The translations under genes were made by a program, and so were the position numbers. A stretch of DNA of 46,757 nucleotides from Rhodococcus sp. (in: high G+C Gram-positive bacteria). GTDB taxonomy: Bacteria > Actinomycetota > Actinomycetes > Mycobacteriales > Mycobacteriaceae. A model generated the notes under the pieces. The model saw nothing but the letters and a program-made list of their open reading frames with translations. It was not told where the DNA came from and searched no databases. Shown here one piece after another: positions 36,748-45,800 of the stretch; within the stretch, counting starts at the first letter, position 1, and every line of letters starts with the position of its first letter. Location: the NCBI RefSeq assembly GCF_023264675.1, contig NZ_JAHFVG010000045.1:1-46757 (forward strand), written 5' to 3'.

Positions 36748-38976
36748 GTGCCCCAGATTGTGATCGGCCGTGGGCTGGACAAGATCGACGGAAGTCTCCA
36801 CAAATCGACCTACGCATTCCTTGCGAAGCTGTCGGCAAACGACGACAACAAGAGCCTGCACATCGAGCCGATCAACAACTCTGCTGATCCGCGTGCCCGA
36901 ACTGGCCGTGTGGATATCTCCAACCGTGCTGTGTTGTTCAAACTTCAGGGGAGTGGTCAGGAGGCGTCCTACGTCTTCATCGGCACGTTCCAGCACGACG
37001 AAGCAATCAAGATTGCTCAGACTCGCCGGATGACTATCAACCCGCGCAATGGCGTGGCTGAACTGCTTACCGTAGAGGAGGCTTACCCGGTTCATGCTCC
37101 ACCCACGTTGACAGGTGCGAGGGTGGCGTCGGCAAACGTACCTGAGTCCCTCGTCGAAAAGACGTTGCGGGAGAAAGAATTTACTGTCGAGCATCTCGCC
37201 GATCTGGGTATGGACCATGAATTTGCCGCGGGCGCGTTGGACATCAACGATCCGGATCTGCTCCTCGAATATGCTGAGTCGGCACCAGCTACCTGGCAGG
37301 GTACTGCGCTCGTGGACATCTTCACGGGCACGTCCCTGACCGACATCAAGGACAAATACACCCTCGACACTGGCACTTCCGACGAAGGAACCGATGACGA
37401 CAAGCTGCTCAAGGCGTTGCGTCACCCTGCTGCGCAGATGGAGTTTGCGTTCATCGAGGACAACGATGAACTTCGAGAAGCGATCGAGCGCCCAGACTTT
37501 GCGGCCTGGCGCATCTTCCTTCACCCTGAGCAGCGAACATATGTGGTCCGTGACACGAATGGGCCATTCCGCCTGACTGGTGGCGCCGGGACCGGCAAGA
37601 CTGTCGTCCTGCTTCATCGCGCGCGCGAGCTCCATCGTAAGAACCCAACAGCACGGATTGTGTTGACTACCTACGGCTCAACTTTGGCCGAGAGCCTGCG
37701 ATCCCAGTTTCGGCAGCTCGATGCGTCTGTCCCCGTCACGACCGACCTGGGTCGACCTGGAGTGTTCATCGCGGGAGTCGATTCCATCGCAACCCGCGTG
37801 CTTCATAAATATGAGACCGAGCTCGGAGGCGAAGCGTCCGGGAATGGCGCAGTCGCCAAGGTCCTCGGCCCCCGCACCGCTGAGGTCTTCAAGAGCCAGG
37901 CACAGGATTCCTGGAAGCAGGCAATCGCCACATACGGTGCCGATCTGCCTGGCGACCTCAAAGTGGATTGGTTCTTCGAGGCCGAGTACAGCCTCATCGT
38001 GCTGCCGAACCGGGTCACCACACGTGAAGAATATCTGCGAGTCAAGCGCGCAGGTCGTGGCGTTTCACTGAACCGAGCGAAACGGAACGCAGTCTGGGAC
38101 GTGATCGCAGGCTATCGAGCATCGGCCGCAGCGTCGGGCTCAACGGATTACGAGGAGCGCGCAGCGATTGCCGCGACTGTTCTGGGCAAAGACTCCGGTG
38201 ATCTGGCGGACCACGTACTCGTAGATGAAGCGCAGGACTTGAGTCCGAGCAGGTTCCTCTTGCTCAGAGCTCTCGCACGCGAAGGACACAACGATCTCTT
38301 CTTCGCTGAGGACACACATCAGCGTATTTACGGCCAACGGGTGGTTCTCGGTCGCTACGGAATCAACATCGTGGGGCGTTCGCGGCGGCTTACGCTGAAT
38401 TACCGGACCACAGAGCAGAATCTGCACTTCGCACTAGGGATTCTCGAGGGTACCGAGTTCACGGACCTCGACGACCAGATCGAGTCCTCCGAGGGCTACC
38501 GGTCGGCGCGTAGCGGACCGCGGCCAAGCCAGATGCAGGTTGCCAACCTCACTGAGCAGTACCAGGTGGTTGCAGAACTCGTCGACGGGTGGATCGAGGC
38601 CGGAACAGATCCAGAGTCGATCGGGCTCCTCGTCTCTACGAAGAAGGACGGTCAATCACTTCCACGTGCCATGGGGGAGCGCAACGTTCGGGCAACGTTC
38701 GTCGATCGGGGTTCTGCGTCCGCCAAGGGAACTCCCCAGGTCATGACGATGCACCGGGCCAAGGGCATGGAGTTCGCCAAGGTAGTTCTGGTGGGTGTGG
38801 GCGAGAATTCGGTGCCTCGTTCCTACCTCATCGACACCCTGCCCGAGGGGGAGCGAGAAGATGCTCTCCAGCGAGAGCGGTCGTTGCTGTACGTGGCGGC
38901 TACCCGCGCTCGGGACGAGCTGGTCGTGGTGTGGACGGGCGAGGCAAGTTCACTACTGCCGTCGACCGTGCAATAG
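36748..38976 (+). CDS. UvrD-type helicase with RelE/ParE-like N-terminal domain
   Basis: A 742-residue protein starting at GTG 36748, with GAAGGAAGG 7 bases upstream. The first ~105 residues have the RelE/ParE toxin-fold layout: a helical FLAKL entry, LHIEPI, a central VLFKL strand, then HDEAIKIAQ and INPRNG. The helicase core has Walker A GGAGTGKTVV (~279), Walker B LVDEAQDLS (~490), motif V MHRAKGMEFA (~668) and AATRARDELVVVW (~716). Related helicases with this N-terminus occur next to large DUF1998 helicases. It lies 40 bases after the DruE-like gene and ends block C. It probably unwinds DNA 3'-5'. The toxin-like domain may bind RNA or DNA rather than act as a toxin. Confidence 0.87.
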   Translation: MPQIVIGRGLDKIDGSLHKSTYAFLAKLSANDDNKSLHIEPINNSADPRARTGRVDISNRAVLFKLQGSGQEASYVFIGTFQHDEAIKIAQTRRMTINPRNGVAELLTVEEAYPVHAPPTLTGARVASANVPESLVEKTLREKEFTVEHLADLGMDHEFAAGALDINDPDLLLEYAESAPATWQGTALVDIFTGTSLTDIKDKYTLDTGTSDEGTDDDKLLKALRHPAAQMEFAFIEDNDELREAIERPDFAAWRIFLHPEQRTYVVRDTNGPFRLTGGAGTGKTVVLLHRARELHRKNPTARIVLTTYGSTLAESLRSQFRQLDASVPVTTDLGRPGVFIAGVDSIATRVLHKYETELGGEASGNGAVAKVLGPRTAEVFKSQAQDSWKQAIATYGADLPGDLKVDWFFEAEYSLIVLPNRVTTREEYLRVKRAGRGVSLNRAKRNAVWDVIAGYRASAAASGSTDYEERAAIAATVLGKDSGDLADHVLVDEAQDLSPSRFLLLRALAREGHNDLFFAEDTHQRIYGQRVVLGRYGINIVGRSRRLTLNYRTTEQNLHFALGILEGTEFTDLDDQIESSEGYRSARSGPRPSQMQVANLTEQYQVVAELVDGWIEAGTDPESIGLLVSTKKDGQSLPRAMGERNVRATFVDRGSASAKGTPQVMTMHRAKGMEFAKVVLVGVGENSVPRSYLIDTLPEGEREDALQRERSLLYVAATRARDELVVVWTGEASSLLPSTVQ

Positions 38977-39215
38977 GCACTTGCCGGACGGCCCTCACGG
39001 CGCCCAGTCAGATTTATCCGGGACCGGGCCGCACCGAATCCTTGACTGTGGACTCGGGGCGCAGCGTCGACATTCTTGTACCGGGCATGAACGACGCAGT
39101 CGCCGAGGGTCTTGACGCACAGTTAATTCAGTATGGCCGTGACGCGCGTGTCGGTCCCCCGCTACTGTTTTCAAGGGGTGCGGTGTGCTCGCACTCAAGG
39201 AACTGAGGAGATTCG

Positions 39216-40562
39216 ATGGCAATTGATCGTGATCAGGGAGTACGGCGGACTTCCGTCAAGGAGATTCTCGAAGAGCCATTGGTCATCCCCTCGTATCAGC
39301 GCCCATACAGCTGGGAGCCGTCCGTTGCCGTTCAACTTCTCGACGACATCCGAACAGCATTCCGCCCACACGATGCCCGCGACTTGATGGCCGGCGACGG
39401 AGGGGCGTATGTCCTCGGAGCGATCATCTTGCATCGCGACGAGGAGGAGCAGACAACAAATGTCGTTGACGGGCAGCAACGACTGTTGACCTTGATGATT
39501 TTGCTCGACATTCTCGACAAGGCAGCGCCTGGGTCTGATACCGCCAAAGATGTAACCGCCCAGGAGTCTTCGATGGCACCGGTCGTACGCGTCCGCCGAA
39601 GACTCACCAGCAGAGTGAGAATGATGGATGATGATCCTGCTCAATTGGCGGACTTCATCCGAAACAATTGCGAGATGATCCGAGTCGAGACCGATGATGC
39701 CGACGAAGCGTTCAGAGTCTTTGACTCGCAAAACTATCGCGGCAAAGCGCTGCTTCCGCACGACCTGCTGAAAGCGTTTCATCTCCGTGAGATGTACGGT
39801 GAGAGCGAGTCGATGAAGGTAGCGCTCGTTGAGACATGGGAGTCGGCTGCGGACGTGGATCTAGATCGATTGTTTTCCACCTACCTGTGGCGCATCAGGC
39901 AGTGGTCCCGTGGACTATCCGCGCCACCGTTTGCGGCAAACCACGTCGGAGCCTTCAAAGGCACTACGGTGCGGTCAGCACAGACTCCCTCTTCTCGATA
40001 CCACCTCGCGGCGCAAGCCGCAGTCCCGTTGCTCGCCGCATGGGGTTCACCAGCCGACGGTATCGATCGCGGCGTATCGAGGAGTCGATTCCAGCTAGAA
40101 GCGCCGGTGCAGGCTGGGCGTTCGTTTTTCGAGATGGTGACCTTCATGATGGCCGAGCTAGAAAGTCTTCGTTCTGATGGCTACAGTGACCCGGGCTGGG
40201 ACCTTTACGCCTCGACCGACGACGATTTAATAGAGATTCGGTCGAAGTCTTCCTACAGATTTGTCTCGGAAATGTATCTCGCGTCGTTGCTCTATTACAC
40301 CAACAAGTTCGGGGAGGCTGAACTCCCCGAAGCCAAACGGGCCCTCATGCGATGGGCATATTCGCTGCGAACTGAACTACTTCGGGTCCAAATGGTTTCG
40401 GTGGACAATCGTGCCAAGGAATATGGTTCCGCCTTCGTTGTCCTCCGTAATGCCGACACCCCAGCCGACCTGAATCAGCTCTCGACGAGGCCCGTGGGAC
40501 GCGTGCAAGATCCCGACCACATGAAGGCGCTGACAGCATTTCTCAACGGATTGGGCTACTGA
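39216..40562 (+). CDS. DUF262 protein (GmrS-like subunit)
   Basis: A 448-residue protein starting at ATG 39216 with a clear GAGGAG upstream. The DUF262 ParB/Srx-like nucleotide-binding motifs are visible: IPSYQRPYSWE (24-34), LGAIILH (~67) and VVDGQQRLLTL (83-93). The C-terminal half is helical and I see no HNH/DUF1524 motif in it. In GmrSD-type IV restriction enzymes, DUF262 hydrolyses NTP and recognises modified DNA while a DUF1524 partner cuts. The TGATG overlap with the next gene shows they are a pair. A 239-base gap separates the pair from block C, so it may be an independent system. Confidence 0.85.
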   Translation: MAIDRDQGVRRTSVKEILEEPLVIPSYQRPYSWEPSVAVQLLDDIRTAFRPHDARDLMAGDGGAYVLGAIILHRDEEEQTTNVVDGQQRLLTLMILLDILDKAAPGSDTAKDVTAQESSMAPVVRVRRRLTSRVRMMDDDPAQLADFIRNNCEMIRVETDDADEAFRVFDSQNYRGKALLPHDLLKAFHLREMYGESESMKVALVETWESAADVDLDRLFSTYLWRIRQWSRGLSAPPFAANHVGAFKGTTVRSAQTPSSRYHLAAQAAVPLLAAWGSPADGIDRGVSRSRFQLEAPVQAGRSFFEMVTFMMAELESLRSDGYSDPGWDLYASTDDDLIEIRSKSSYRFVSEMYLASLLYYTNKFGEAELPEAKRALMRWAYSLRTELLRVQMVSVDNRAKEYGSAFVVLRNADTPADLNQLSTRPVGRVQDPDHMKALTAFLNGLGY

Positions 40563-42523
40563 TGAGCACGCAATTGGAAGCAACGCTTCTCTCAGTGGGT
40601 GAAGTATTTGCGGAGGTCGGAACGTCCTACGAGATCCCGATCTACCAACGCAACTATGCGTGGCGTGGCGAGCAGATCGACCAGCTGATTGACGACGTGT
40701 GGGCTGCATCGCAAGATCCGAACGCTGATGGGTACTTCATCGGTAATTTGGTCGTCGCGTCGAAGTCGAATCGGGCAGGAGCCAAGGGGGCTCTCTACGA
40801 AGTGGTCGATGGACAGCAACGGCTGACCACCTTGTTCATGCTGTTGCATCGACTCGGTATCGACCGCACTGCGAAGCTCATCTACGCCTCGCGGCGCACT
40901 GCCACAGATGCATTGACTCGCCTCGATTTGACCGATGACGACGAAGGCTCTGGCATCCTAACGGGCTATAAGGCCATCGACGCTCAGATGACTCGGCTGT
41001 CGAAGAGCGCTGACGATCTGGCGAAGTTCAGGAGCTTCCTCACCGATAGCGTGCAGCTCGTGCGGGCCGTGCTGCCTGCAAGCACCGATCTCAACCGGTA
41101 CTTCGAAATCATGAATACCCGTGGGCAACAGCTCGCACAGGTTGACATCGTCAAGGCCCGACTAATGAGTTTTATACGGTCCGACGCCACGGACGTCGAG
41201 GATCAGCGTGCGTGCTTGGCGTGGATATGGGACGCTTGCACTGAGATGGACAGCTACATTCAGCTGGCTCTGACCCGGGGAGATACAGTCCTACGCAGCG
41301 AGATCTTTGGCAACACATGGGATCGCCTGCACGTAAGCACTTTCGGGGATCTATCTCCCCTTCGCCCACGCACCGTTGCAGCGACGACGGTCCGGAGTGG
41401 GCCAATGCCTCTGCGAGAGGCCCTATCGATTTATGCCCAGGCCCACGAGCAAGCTTTCGATGACGACACCTATGGACGATTTGAGACTCCGATCAGGTTT
41501 CCAACCCTCCTGCTGCACGCGCTGGCGATCATCAGGGCCGATCGCTACGACGAAAGCGACAATGACAGGCATCTCGACGACAGTAAACTGATTCTGCGCT
41601 TTCAGGAGGAGTTCGCTGATCGTTCTGAGGGCGAAAGGTCGGAGCATGCAAAGCGATTCGTAGAGACATTACTCCGATGTAAATTTATCCTGGACACATG
41701 CATTCTCAAGCGCGAGTTCACATCCACAAACGGCGAAGACGGGGCGTGGTCTCTCAAGCGCTTGATCCGCGGCGAGTCCGTCACCCGGCAGACGGGCCGG
41801 GGTAAAGTCGATGCCAGGTTCCCCTCTGCATTCGCATCCACTCCGGACGAATCCGATGCGGGCCCCACTGATGACTCGACGAGAAACGTTCTCCTTCTCC
41901 AGTCGCTACTTCGTGTCACCTACACCTCGCCTCGCACGATGCACTGGATCACTCGCATTCTTCGGATGCCCATCGGTGACGGCAAAATGACGCGTGCGGA
42001 GATAGCACAGGCGATTGACACAACACTGAAGACGTACATCCGTGAGAAAGTCCGTCAAAGTTTGCCTGGCGGCGATGGGCCTACTGGCTTTGACATTGAG
42101 CGAATCGTCTACACATACCTGGACTACTTACTCGCTCAGGGCGAAAGCCCCCTGCTTCCCCAGGACCCCGGGTTCGTCTTTGTGTTCAGAAACTCCGTAG
42201 AACACTTCTTTCCGCAGCACGCCGACAGTGGTGACGATGGCGGTGACGCCGTCTCTTCCTCTGACCCCGAATTGAACATGTTCGGCAATCTCGCGCTGGT
42301 CAGTGTCAGTGCAAACTCGAAGTTCTCGAACGCGCTACCTCTTGCCAAGACCACCAAGACGCGCGAGATCGGCCAGAGCAAGAAGTTAGAGTTGATGGCC
42401 ACGGTTACGAAATCTGAGGGCTACTGGAACCGCAAATCCATCAAGCTGCACGACAGTGAGATGCTTGGAATCTTGCGAGCTGATCTCAACGCGGCGGGAT
42501 CAGGTGAGTCGGCGCGTACTTAA
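40562..42523 (+). CDS. DUF262-DUF1524 protein (GmrSD-like modification-dependent nuclease)
   Basis: A 653-residue protein starting at ATG 40562, sharing a base with the previous stop. DUF262 motifs are IPIYQRNYAW (25-34), FIGNLVV (59-65), VVDGQQRLTTL (81-91) and EIMNTRGQQL (~183). The C-terminal ~110 residues resemble DUF1524: VEHFFPQH (~545-552) corresponds to the usual EHILPQ, then FGNLALVS (~577) and a final Asn/Lys segment. The likely function is NTP-stimulated cleavage of DNA carrying modified bases such as glucosylated hydroxymethylcytosine. That would complement the island's methylation-based defence by attacking heavily modified phage DNA. It is the last gene of the island with a defence signature. 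Confidence 0.85.
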   Translation: MSTQLEATLLSVGEVFAEVGTSYEIPIYQRNYAWRGEQIDQLIDDVWAASQDPNADGYFIGNLVVASKSNRAGAKGALYEVVDGQQRLTTLFMLLHRLGIDRTAKLIYASRRTATDALTRLDLTDDDEGSGILTGYKAIDAQMTRLSKSADDLAKFRSFLTDSVQLVRAVLPASTDLNRYFEIMNTRGQQLAQVDIVKARLMSFIRSDATDVEDQRACLAWIWDACTEMDSYIQLALTRGDTVLRSEIFGNTWDRLHVSTFGDLSPLRPRTVAATTVRSGPMPLREALSIYAQAHEQAFDDDTYGRFETPIRFPTLLLHALAIIRADRYDESDNDRHLDDSKLILRFQEEFADRSEGERSEHAKRFVETLLRCKFILDTCILKREFTSTNGEDGAWSLKRLIRGESVTRQTGRGKVDARFPSAFASTPDESDAGPTDDSTRNVLLLQSLLRVTYTSPRTMHWITRILRMPIGDGKMTRAEIAQAIDTTLKTYIREKVRQSLPGGDGPTGFDIERIVYTYLDYLLAQGESPLLPQDPGFVFVFRNSVEHFFPQHADSGDDGGDAVSSSDPELNMFGNLALVSVSANSKFSNALPLAKTTKTREIGQSKKLELMATVTKSEGYWNRKSIKLHDSEMLGILRADLNAAGSGESART

Positions 42524-42577
42524 GTTTGCCAGAACGTTGGCACGAGTTCGGCTGAGTGCCGTTGGCAGGAAGTGACT

Positions 42578-42658
42578 ATGGACGATATTTCCTCCGTGTT
42601 GTCGAACATCGAGCGTGCCATCAGCAAGTCAGGCTGTGGCCTTTCCGCCCCCCACTGA
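42578..42658 (+). other. 5' piece of a probably frameshifted gene
   Basis: A 26-codon frame begins at ATG 42578 behind a good GGAAG ribosome site, has coding-like GC-rich third positions and stops at 42656-42658. It runs into a six-C run (42648-42653). Removing one C would join it exactly to the next frame (SAP then TDLNARWF), giving a 249-residue protein. This suggests the true start of the following gene is 42578. Confidence 0.6.
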
Positions 42659-43328
42659 CCTCAACGCGCGGTGGTTTGGCGAACAAGTCGAGGCATCGAG
42701 GTCTGACCCGGTCGAGATGGCGAAGTGGGCCTCGTCCACCGTTATCGATGACAATGTGCAGGCGCCTGTGTTCGACGAGCGCGTCTTCTCGTGGCTGCAT
42801 CGTGACGTGCCTGATGCGTTCTATTTTCCCATCGGGCATGCGGGGCTCATGCACGTCTATGGCTACTTGCTGTCGTCGGTCGACACTCCCTACGGCCTGA
42901 AGCGGAAAAGGTGGCTGACTGCCGATCTGGCGAATGCGTTCGGGCTCGAGCCGTCGTTCTTCTATCCGGTTGCGTCCGCGTTGCCGCTGATGGAACGTGT
43001 TGCTTCAGTGGTGCTACCGATATTGACCGATCCGACCGCATACCGTCGGACGATTCTGGCGTTCGACGAAACTATCGACTATCAGCGCCGGATGCGATCC
43101 GTGTACGTGTGCGACGACGTCACCAATTTGACTGCGCTGCTTTATGGTTCGGTGTCAGGTGACGATGTCCAGATTGTGACCGCGTTTCCGATCGGGTCTC
43201 TGACGATGCAGTCGGCGCGGGACCGTCTTTCGGAGCCGGCGCGATATCGGTACAACTACGCTCCGCCCGACGCACAGCCTGGTAGCCACTTCGAAGGAAC
43301 GATGCACCAGTTGAAGTTCGCATTGTGA
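42615..43328 (+). CDS. Uncharacterised protein, probably frameshifted near its start
   Basis: As an uninterrupted frame this runs from GTG 42615 (237 residues), but there is no ribosome site at 42615 and the first ~10 codons have poor third-position GC. The intact gene most likely starts at 42578 in another frame, broken by one extra C at 42648-42653. The protein is soluble and mixed alpha/beta, with WASSTVIDDNVQAP, FYFPIGHAGLMHVYGYL and GLKRKRWLTADLANAFG as its most striking stretches. I do not know its family. It stands alone, so it is probably host chromosome rather than island. The frameshift may be a sequencing error, a recent mutation or a slippage site. Confidence 0.7.
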   Translation: MPSASQAVAFPPPTDLNARWFGEQVEASRSDPVEMAKWASSTVIDDNVQAPVFDERVFSWLHRDVPDAFYFPIGHAGLMHVYGYLLSSVDTPYGLKRKRWLTADLANAFGLEPSFFYPVASALPLMERVASVVLPILTDPTAYRRTILAFDETIDYQRRMRSVYVCDDVTNLTALLYGSVSGDDVQIVTAFPIGSLTMQSARDRLSEPARYRYNYAPPDAQPGSHFEGTMHQLKFAL

Positions 43329-43644
43329 AAGTTGTCTGCCGTGACAGCAGTTAGCTCCGATCGCAGGTTCAAAAAAGCCGGTGGTGTTAGAGAAATTTAC
43401 ATTGTCGGAAGAGTTAGGCCGGACTCCAGCGTAACCAGTGGTCCTCGACTGCCGTTGTCCGGGAGATGTGGCAATAGAAGGAAGCGGAATCGCGTTCGCG
43501 CAGCAGTGCATTGAGCACTTCTTGGGGGGATCGACGGCTCGATAGCGAAGACCCGGAGCACGTCGAAAGCCCATTGCGAAGTGCCAGCCGATCGTGACTT
43601 GCCGAACTGACCAGTGTGCGGTCGGCGAACGACTTGGGTCGTGA
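43329..43644. other. Intergenic region without recognisable gene
   Basis: About 316 bases between convergent genes. Frames on both strands are interrupted or poor in codon third-position GC. I see no terminator hairpin, tRNA or insertion-sequence end. It may be the decayed right edge of the insertion, but I found no repeat matching the left junction. Confidence 0.4.
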
Positions 43645-44913
43645 CTATTCCGACTCGCCCTTACTCTTTGTTTGCACGATGCCTTGGTCATCTGCCGGAC
43701 CTTCTTGGTTGTACTTTTGCACCCGCCGCTCTGCCCATGACTCGGTACTCCGCTGCACAACCTCAGCTGCTTTGCCGATTGTCTGAACGCCCGCATCGAC
43801 GGCATTGTCACCGACTGACTTCAACGCACGCAGTGCGTCGAGTACTCCGGGGTTCTTGGGCTCGTTCCATTCGGCGACCTGAAGTGCTCGGCTTGTGACG
43901 AACGAATCGATGTCCGCGCGCAGAGGTGTGAGGTTTTTCTTGAGTCGTCGAGCAGACAGTTTCCGGTGAAATTCCGAAACTCGTAGAGTTCCGTACGTGT
44001 CGAGTGTGCTGCGTAGATCTGCGACCAGTGCGACGTCCGCTGCGAGGTGCTCTCTCAGAGTTGCCTTCGCGCTCTCCAAAACTTGTGGAAGGTGGTCTCC
44101 CTCGCGAAGTTCGACTCGTTCAACCCGGATTCGCTGCCAGAGGAACAAAGACTCCTGAGCAATCAGCAGCAGCTGAAGTGTCTCGCCCAAGCGATCCTTC
44201 TGAACAGCCTTGGCCAGGAGGTCCGCGCGATCGTCCGCTGCGACGTCGGCCCGTAGATCGAGCAGCAGGCGCGTGCTGTAGTGCCGTAGACGCTCAACCC
44301 CGATTTCGAGATCGGGTCCGAGCGCGGCCACACTGTCCCAATCGGTCTCCGTCAACATCGCCCCGCTATCCAACTCGCCGGTCAAGCGTCGCAAGACACG
44401 TCTGCGCCCGAACACGTCACCGGTCCGCTCAGCGTCTGCAAGCCGGAGAATGTCGGCCGTCATATCCTCGATTCGATCGAGGCTCTGCTGCAACGGCTCG
44501 ATCATGGACTCGAGGGCAGAAATTACGGTAGCGGCCGCCAGAGCGCCTTGTGGACTGCCAGCCAGGAACTCCGGTGGAATAGGTGTATTGCTGGTGAACC
44601 GTCCGGTCTCGACCGACCTGGTCACACGTCGATAGCTCACGCTCTCGACAGGCGAAGGGGATGAGGACTCACCTCTGACCAGATAGGATGCGGAGTCCGG
44701 TGATCGCAAAAGGTCAGAGCACGCCGACAGAATTCTGTCAAGTGCCGATTTAGCTACAACTTTCTCTCGGTGCGCGATCGAGAAGTCGCCTTGCCATTCT
44801 GCAACGAACTCTGCGACGGCGGACTTCGATCCTGCAACAATCGTGCCGAATTCGTCCTCAGACACGAACACCGTGTCGTTTGCGTTCTGATTCGCCGGAA
44901 CCAAGTCACTCAT
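43645..44913 (-). CDS. Uncharacterised helical/coiled-coil protein
   Basis: A 422-residue protein starting at ATG 44913, with GGAGAA about 9 bases upstream. It is largely helical: segments around 130-160 (ALESMIEPLQQSLDRIEDM), 180-270 and 280-330 look coiled-coil prone, and the C-terminus is highly charged. No membrane segment, signal peptide, nucleotide-binding or catalytic motif is visible. The two genes on this strand (this and the PH/LRV gene) point the same way but are 122 bases apart. The function is unknown; it could act as a scaffold, and I make no stronger claim. Confidence 0.75.
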   Translation of the reverse strand: MSDLVPANQNANDTVFVSEDEFGTIVAGSKSAVAEFVAEWQGDFSIAHREKVVAKSALDRILSACSDLLRSPDSASYLVRGESSSPSPVESVSYRRVTRSVETGRFTSNTPIPPEFLAGSPQGALAAATVISALESMIEPLQQSLDRIEDMTADILRLADAERTGDVFGRRRVLRRLTGELDSGAMLTETDWDSVAALGPDLEIGVERLRHYSTRLLLDLRADVAADDRADLLAKAVQKDRLGETLQLLLIAQESLFLWQRIRVERVELREGDHLPQVLESAKATLREHLAADVALVADLRSTLDTYGTLRVSEFHRKLSARRLKKNLTPLRADIDSFVTSRALQVAEWNEPKNPGVLDALRALKSVGDNAVDAGVQTIGKAAEVVQRSTESWAERRVQKYNQEGPADDQGIVQTKSKGESE

Positions 44914-45035
44914 ACCGCCGATTCTCCACGAATAGCTCGGCGCTCATACCGTCGCCCTGCCTTGCGGACGCAACCCAGGAGAATCCCACGTTCCGGTCTC
45001 ATAAGGCGACCTTCGGGATGTCGAAAAATCATCTA

Positions 45036-45800
45036 TCAGAAACGAGCTACTCCGATGCGAGTCGAAAGGGCTCGATCGACTGCGGGATCCCCGAGCGATT
45101 GGAGCCAATCCAGCAGCCCTGGATAGGTATTAGGGTTCGTTGCCACCAGGGGGCGCAGCGATGGTTCGCGTTCGGCAATCTGGAGAAGTACCGACTGGGG
45201 AGTTGAAGGATCAGACGCTTGGGCCGAGGTGAATGCAGTGCGTGGGGGAGCCGGCACCGGGTTTTGGGCTGTTGGAGGCGTCGCTGCAACTGGTGGCACC
45301 AGCTCGGCGCCATCGGCGAAGAGGAGTGAGTTGATTGCGGCTTTTGCCTCCTCGACTCGTCGTCGTTCAGCCTTTCCCGCGGCGGCGAACAGCACGCCTG
45401 CACCGTGGTTTCGGAATCCGATACCGATGCTGTGAGCGTTGAGGAGAAACAGTACCCCGACCCCGATCAACAACAGGCCGAGAAGAATTCCGATCGGGCC
45501 GAACGCCCCGCTGGCCAGATTGAGGAGGCCGAAGAGGATCGCGCCCGCTGCATACAACACATGACGTGTCGAGAACGATTCTCCAGCATTGACTTCCGAA
45601 ATGTGTCCGAGCGGACTCGTCTGCTCGTAATAACCCTTCGGGAAGATCCCCAACAGCGTGTTCGGCCGGCGGACAATCACGCGTCTATCGGTCATTACGA
45701 CGGTCACTTTGAGATGGGTGAACAGCATCCTCGGACTGAATTGTTCCGAGAATCGAACGACTTCGCCGGGCGCGATCGCGATCGAGGGGTCCTGGTACAT
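45036..45800 (-). CDS. PH-domain membrane protein with variant leucine-rich repeat
   Basis: A 254-residue protein. I prefer ATG 45800 (MYQDPSIAIAPGE), which begins the recognisable domain; an in-frame GTG at 45884 would add 28 residues. The N-terminal ~80 residues look like a bacterial PH domain (VVRFSEQF, VTVVMTDRRVIVR, then LGHISEVNAGE). Two adjacent membrane segments follow (~85-105 and ~108-130). After a Pro/Ala linker, the C-terminus (ASDPSTPQSVLLQIAEREPS, then LVATNPNTYPGLLDWL) is a variant leucine-rich repeat common in Rhodococcus and Nocardia. It is probably an inner-membrane protein with a cytoplasmic repeat; its function is unknown. Confidence 0.8.
   Translation of the reverse strand: MYQDPSIAIAPGEVVRFSEQFSPRMLFTHLKVTVVMTDRRVIVRRPNTLLGIFPKGYYEQTSPLGHISEVNAGESFSTRHVLYAAGAILFGLLNLASGAFGPIGILLGLLLIGVGVLFLLNAHSIGIGFRNHGAGVLFAAAGKAERRRVEEAKAAINSLLFADGAELVPPVAATPPTAQNPVPAPPRTAFTSAQASDPSTPQSVLLQIAEREPSLRPLVATNPNTYPGLLDWLQSLGDPAVDRALSTRIGVARF

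Noticed and set aside
38977..39206. Protein-like frame (VDILVPGMNDAVAEG) in the gap before the first DUF262 gene
   Set aside because: It is the end of an out-of-frame run through the UvrD gene; GTG 39048 has no ribosome site. It may be a gene remnant, but support is too thin.
4826..42523. Search for CRISPR arrays, tRNA genes and transposases within the island
   Set aside because: No regularly spaced repeats, cloverleaf-like segments or transposase motifs were seen by eye; a computed scan could still find weak cases.
43155..43811. 218-codon reverse frame across the 43329-43644 gap
   Set aside because: It overlaps two real genes in other frames and its gap portion has no domain or coding-like third positions.
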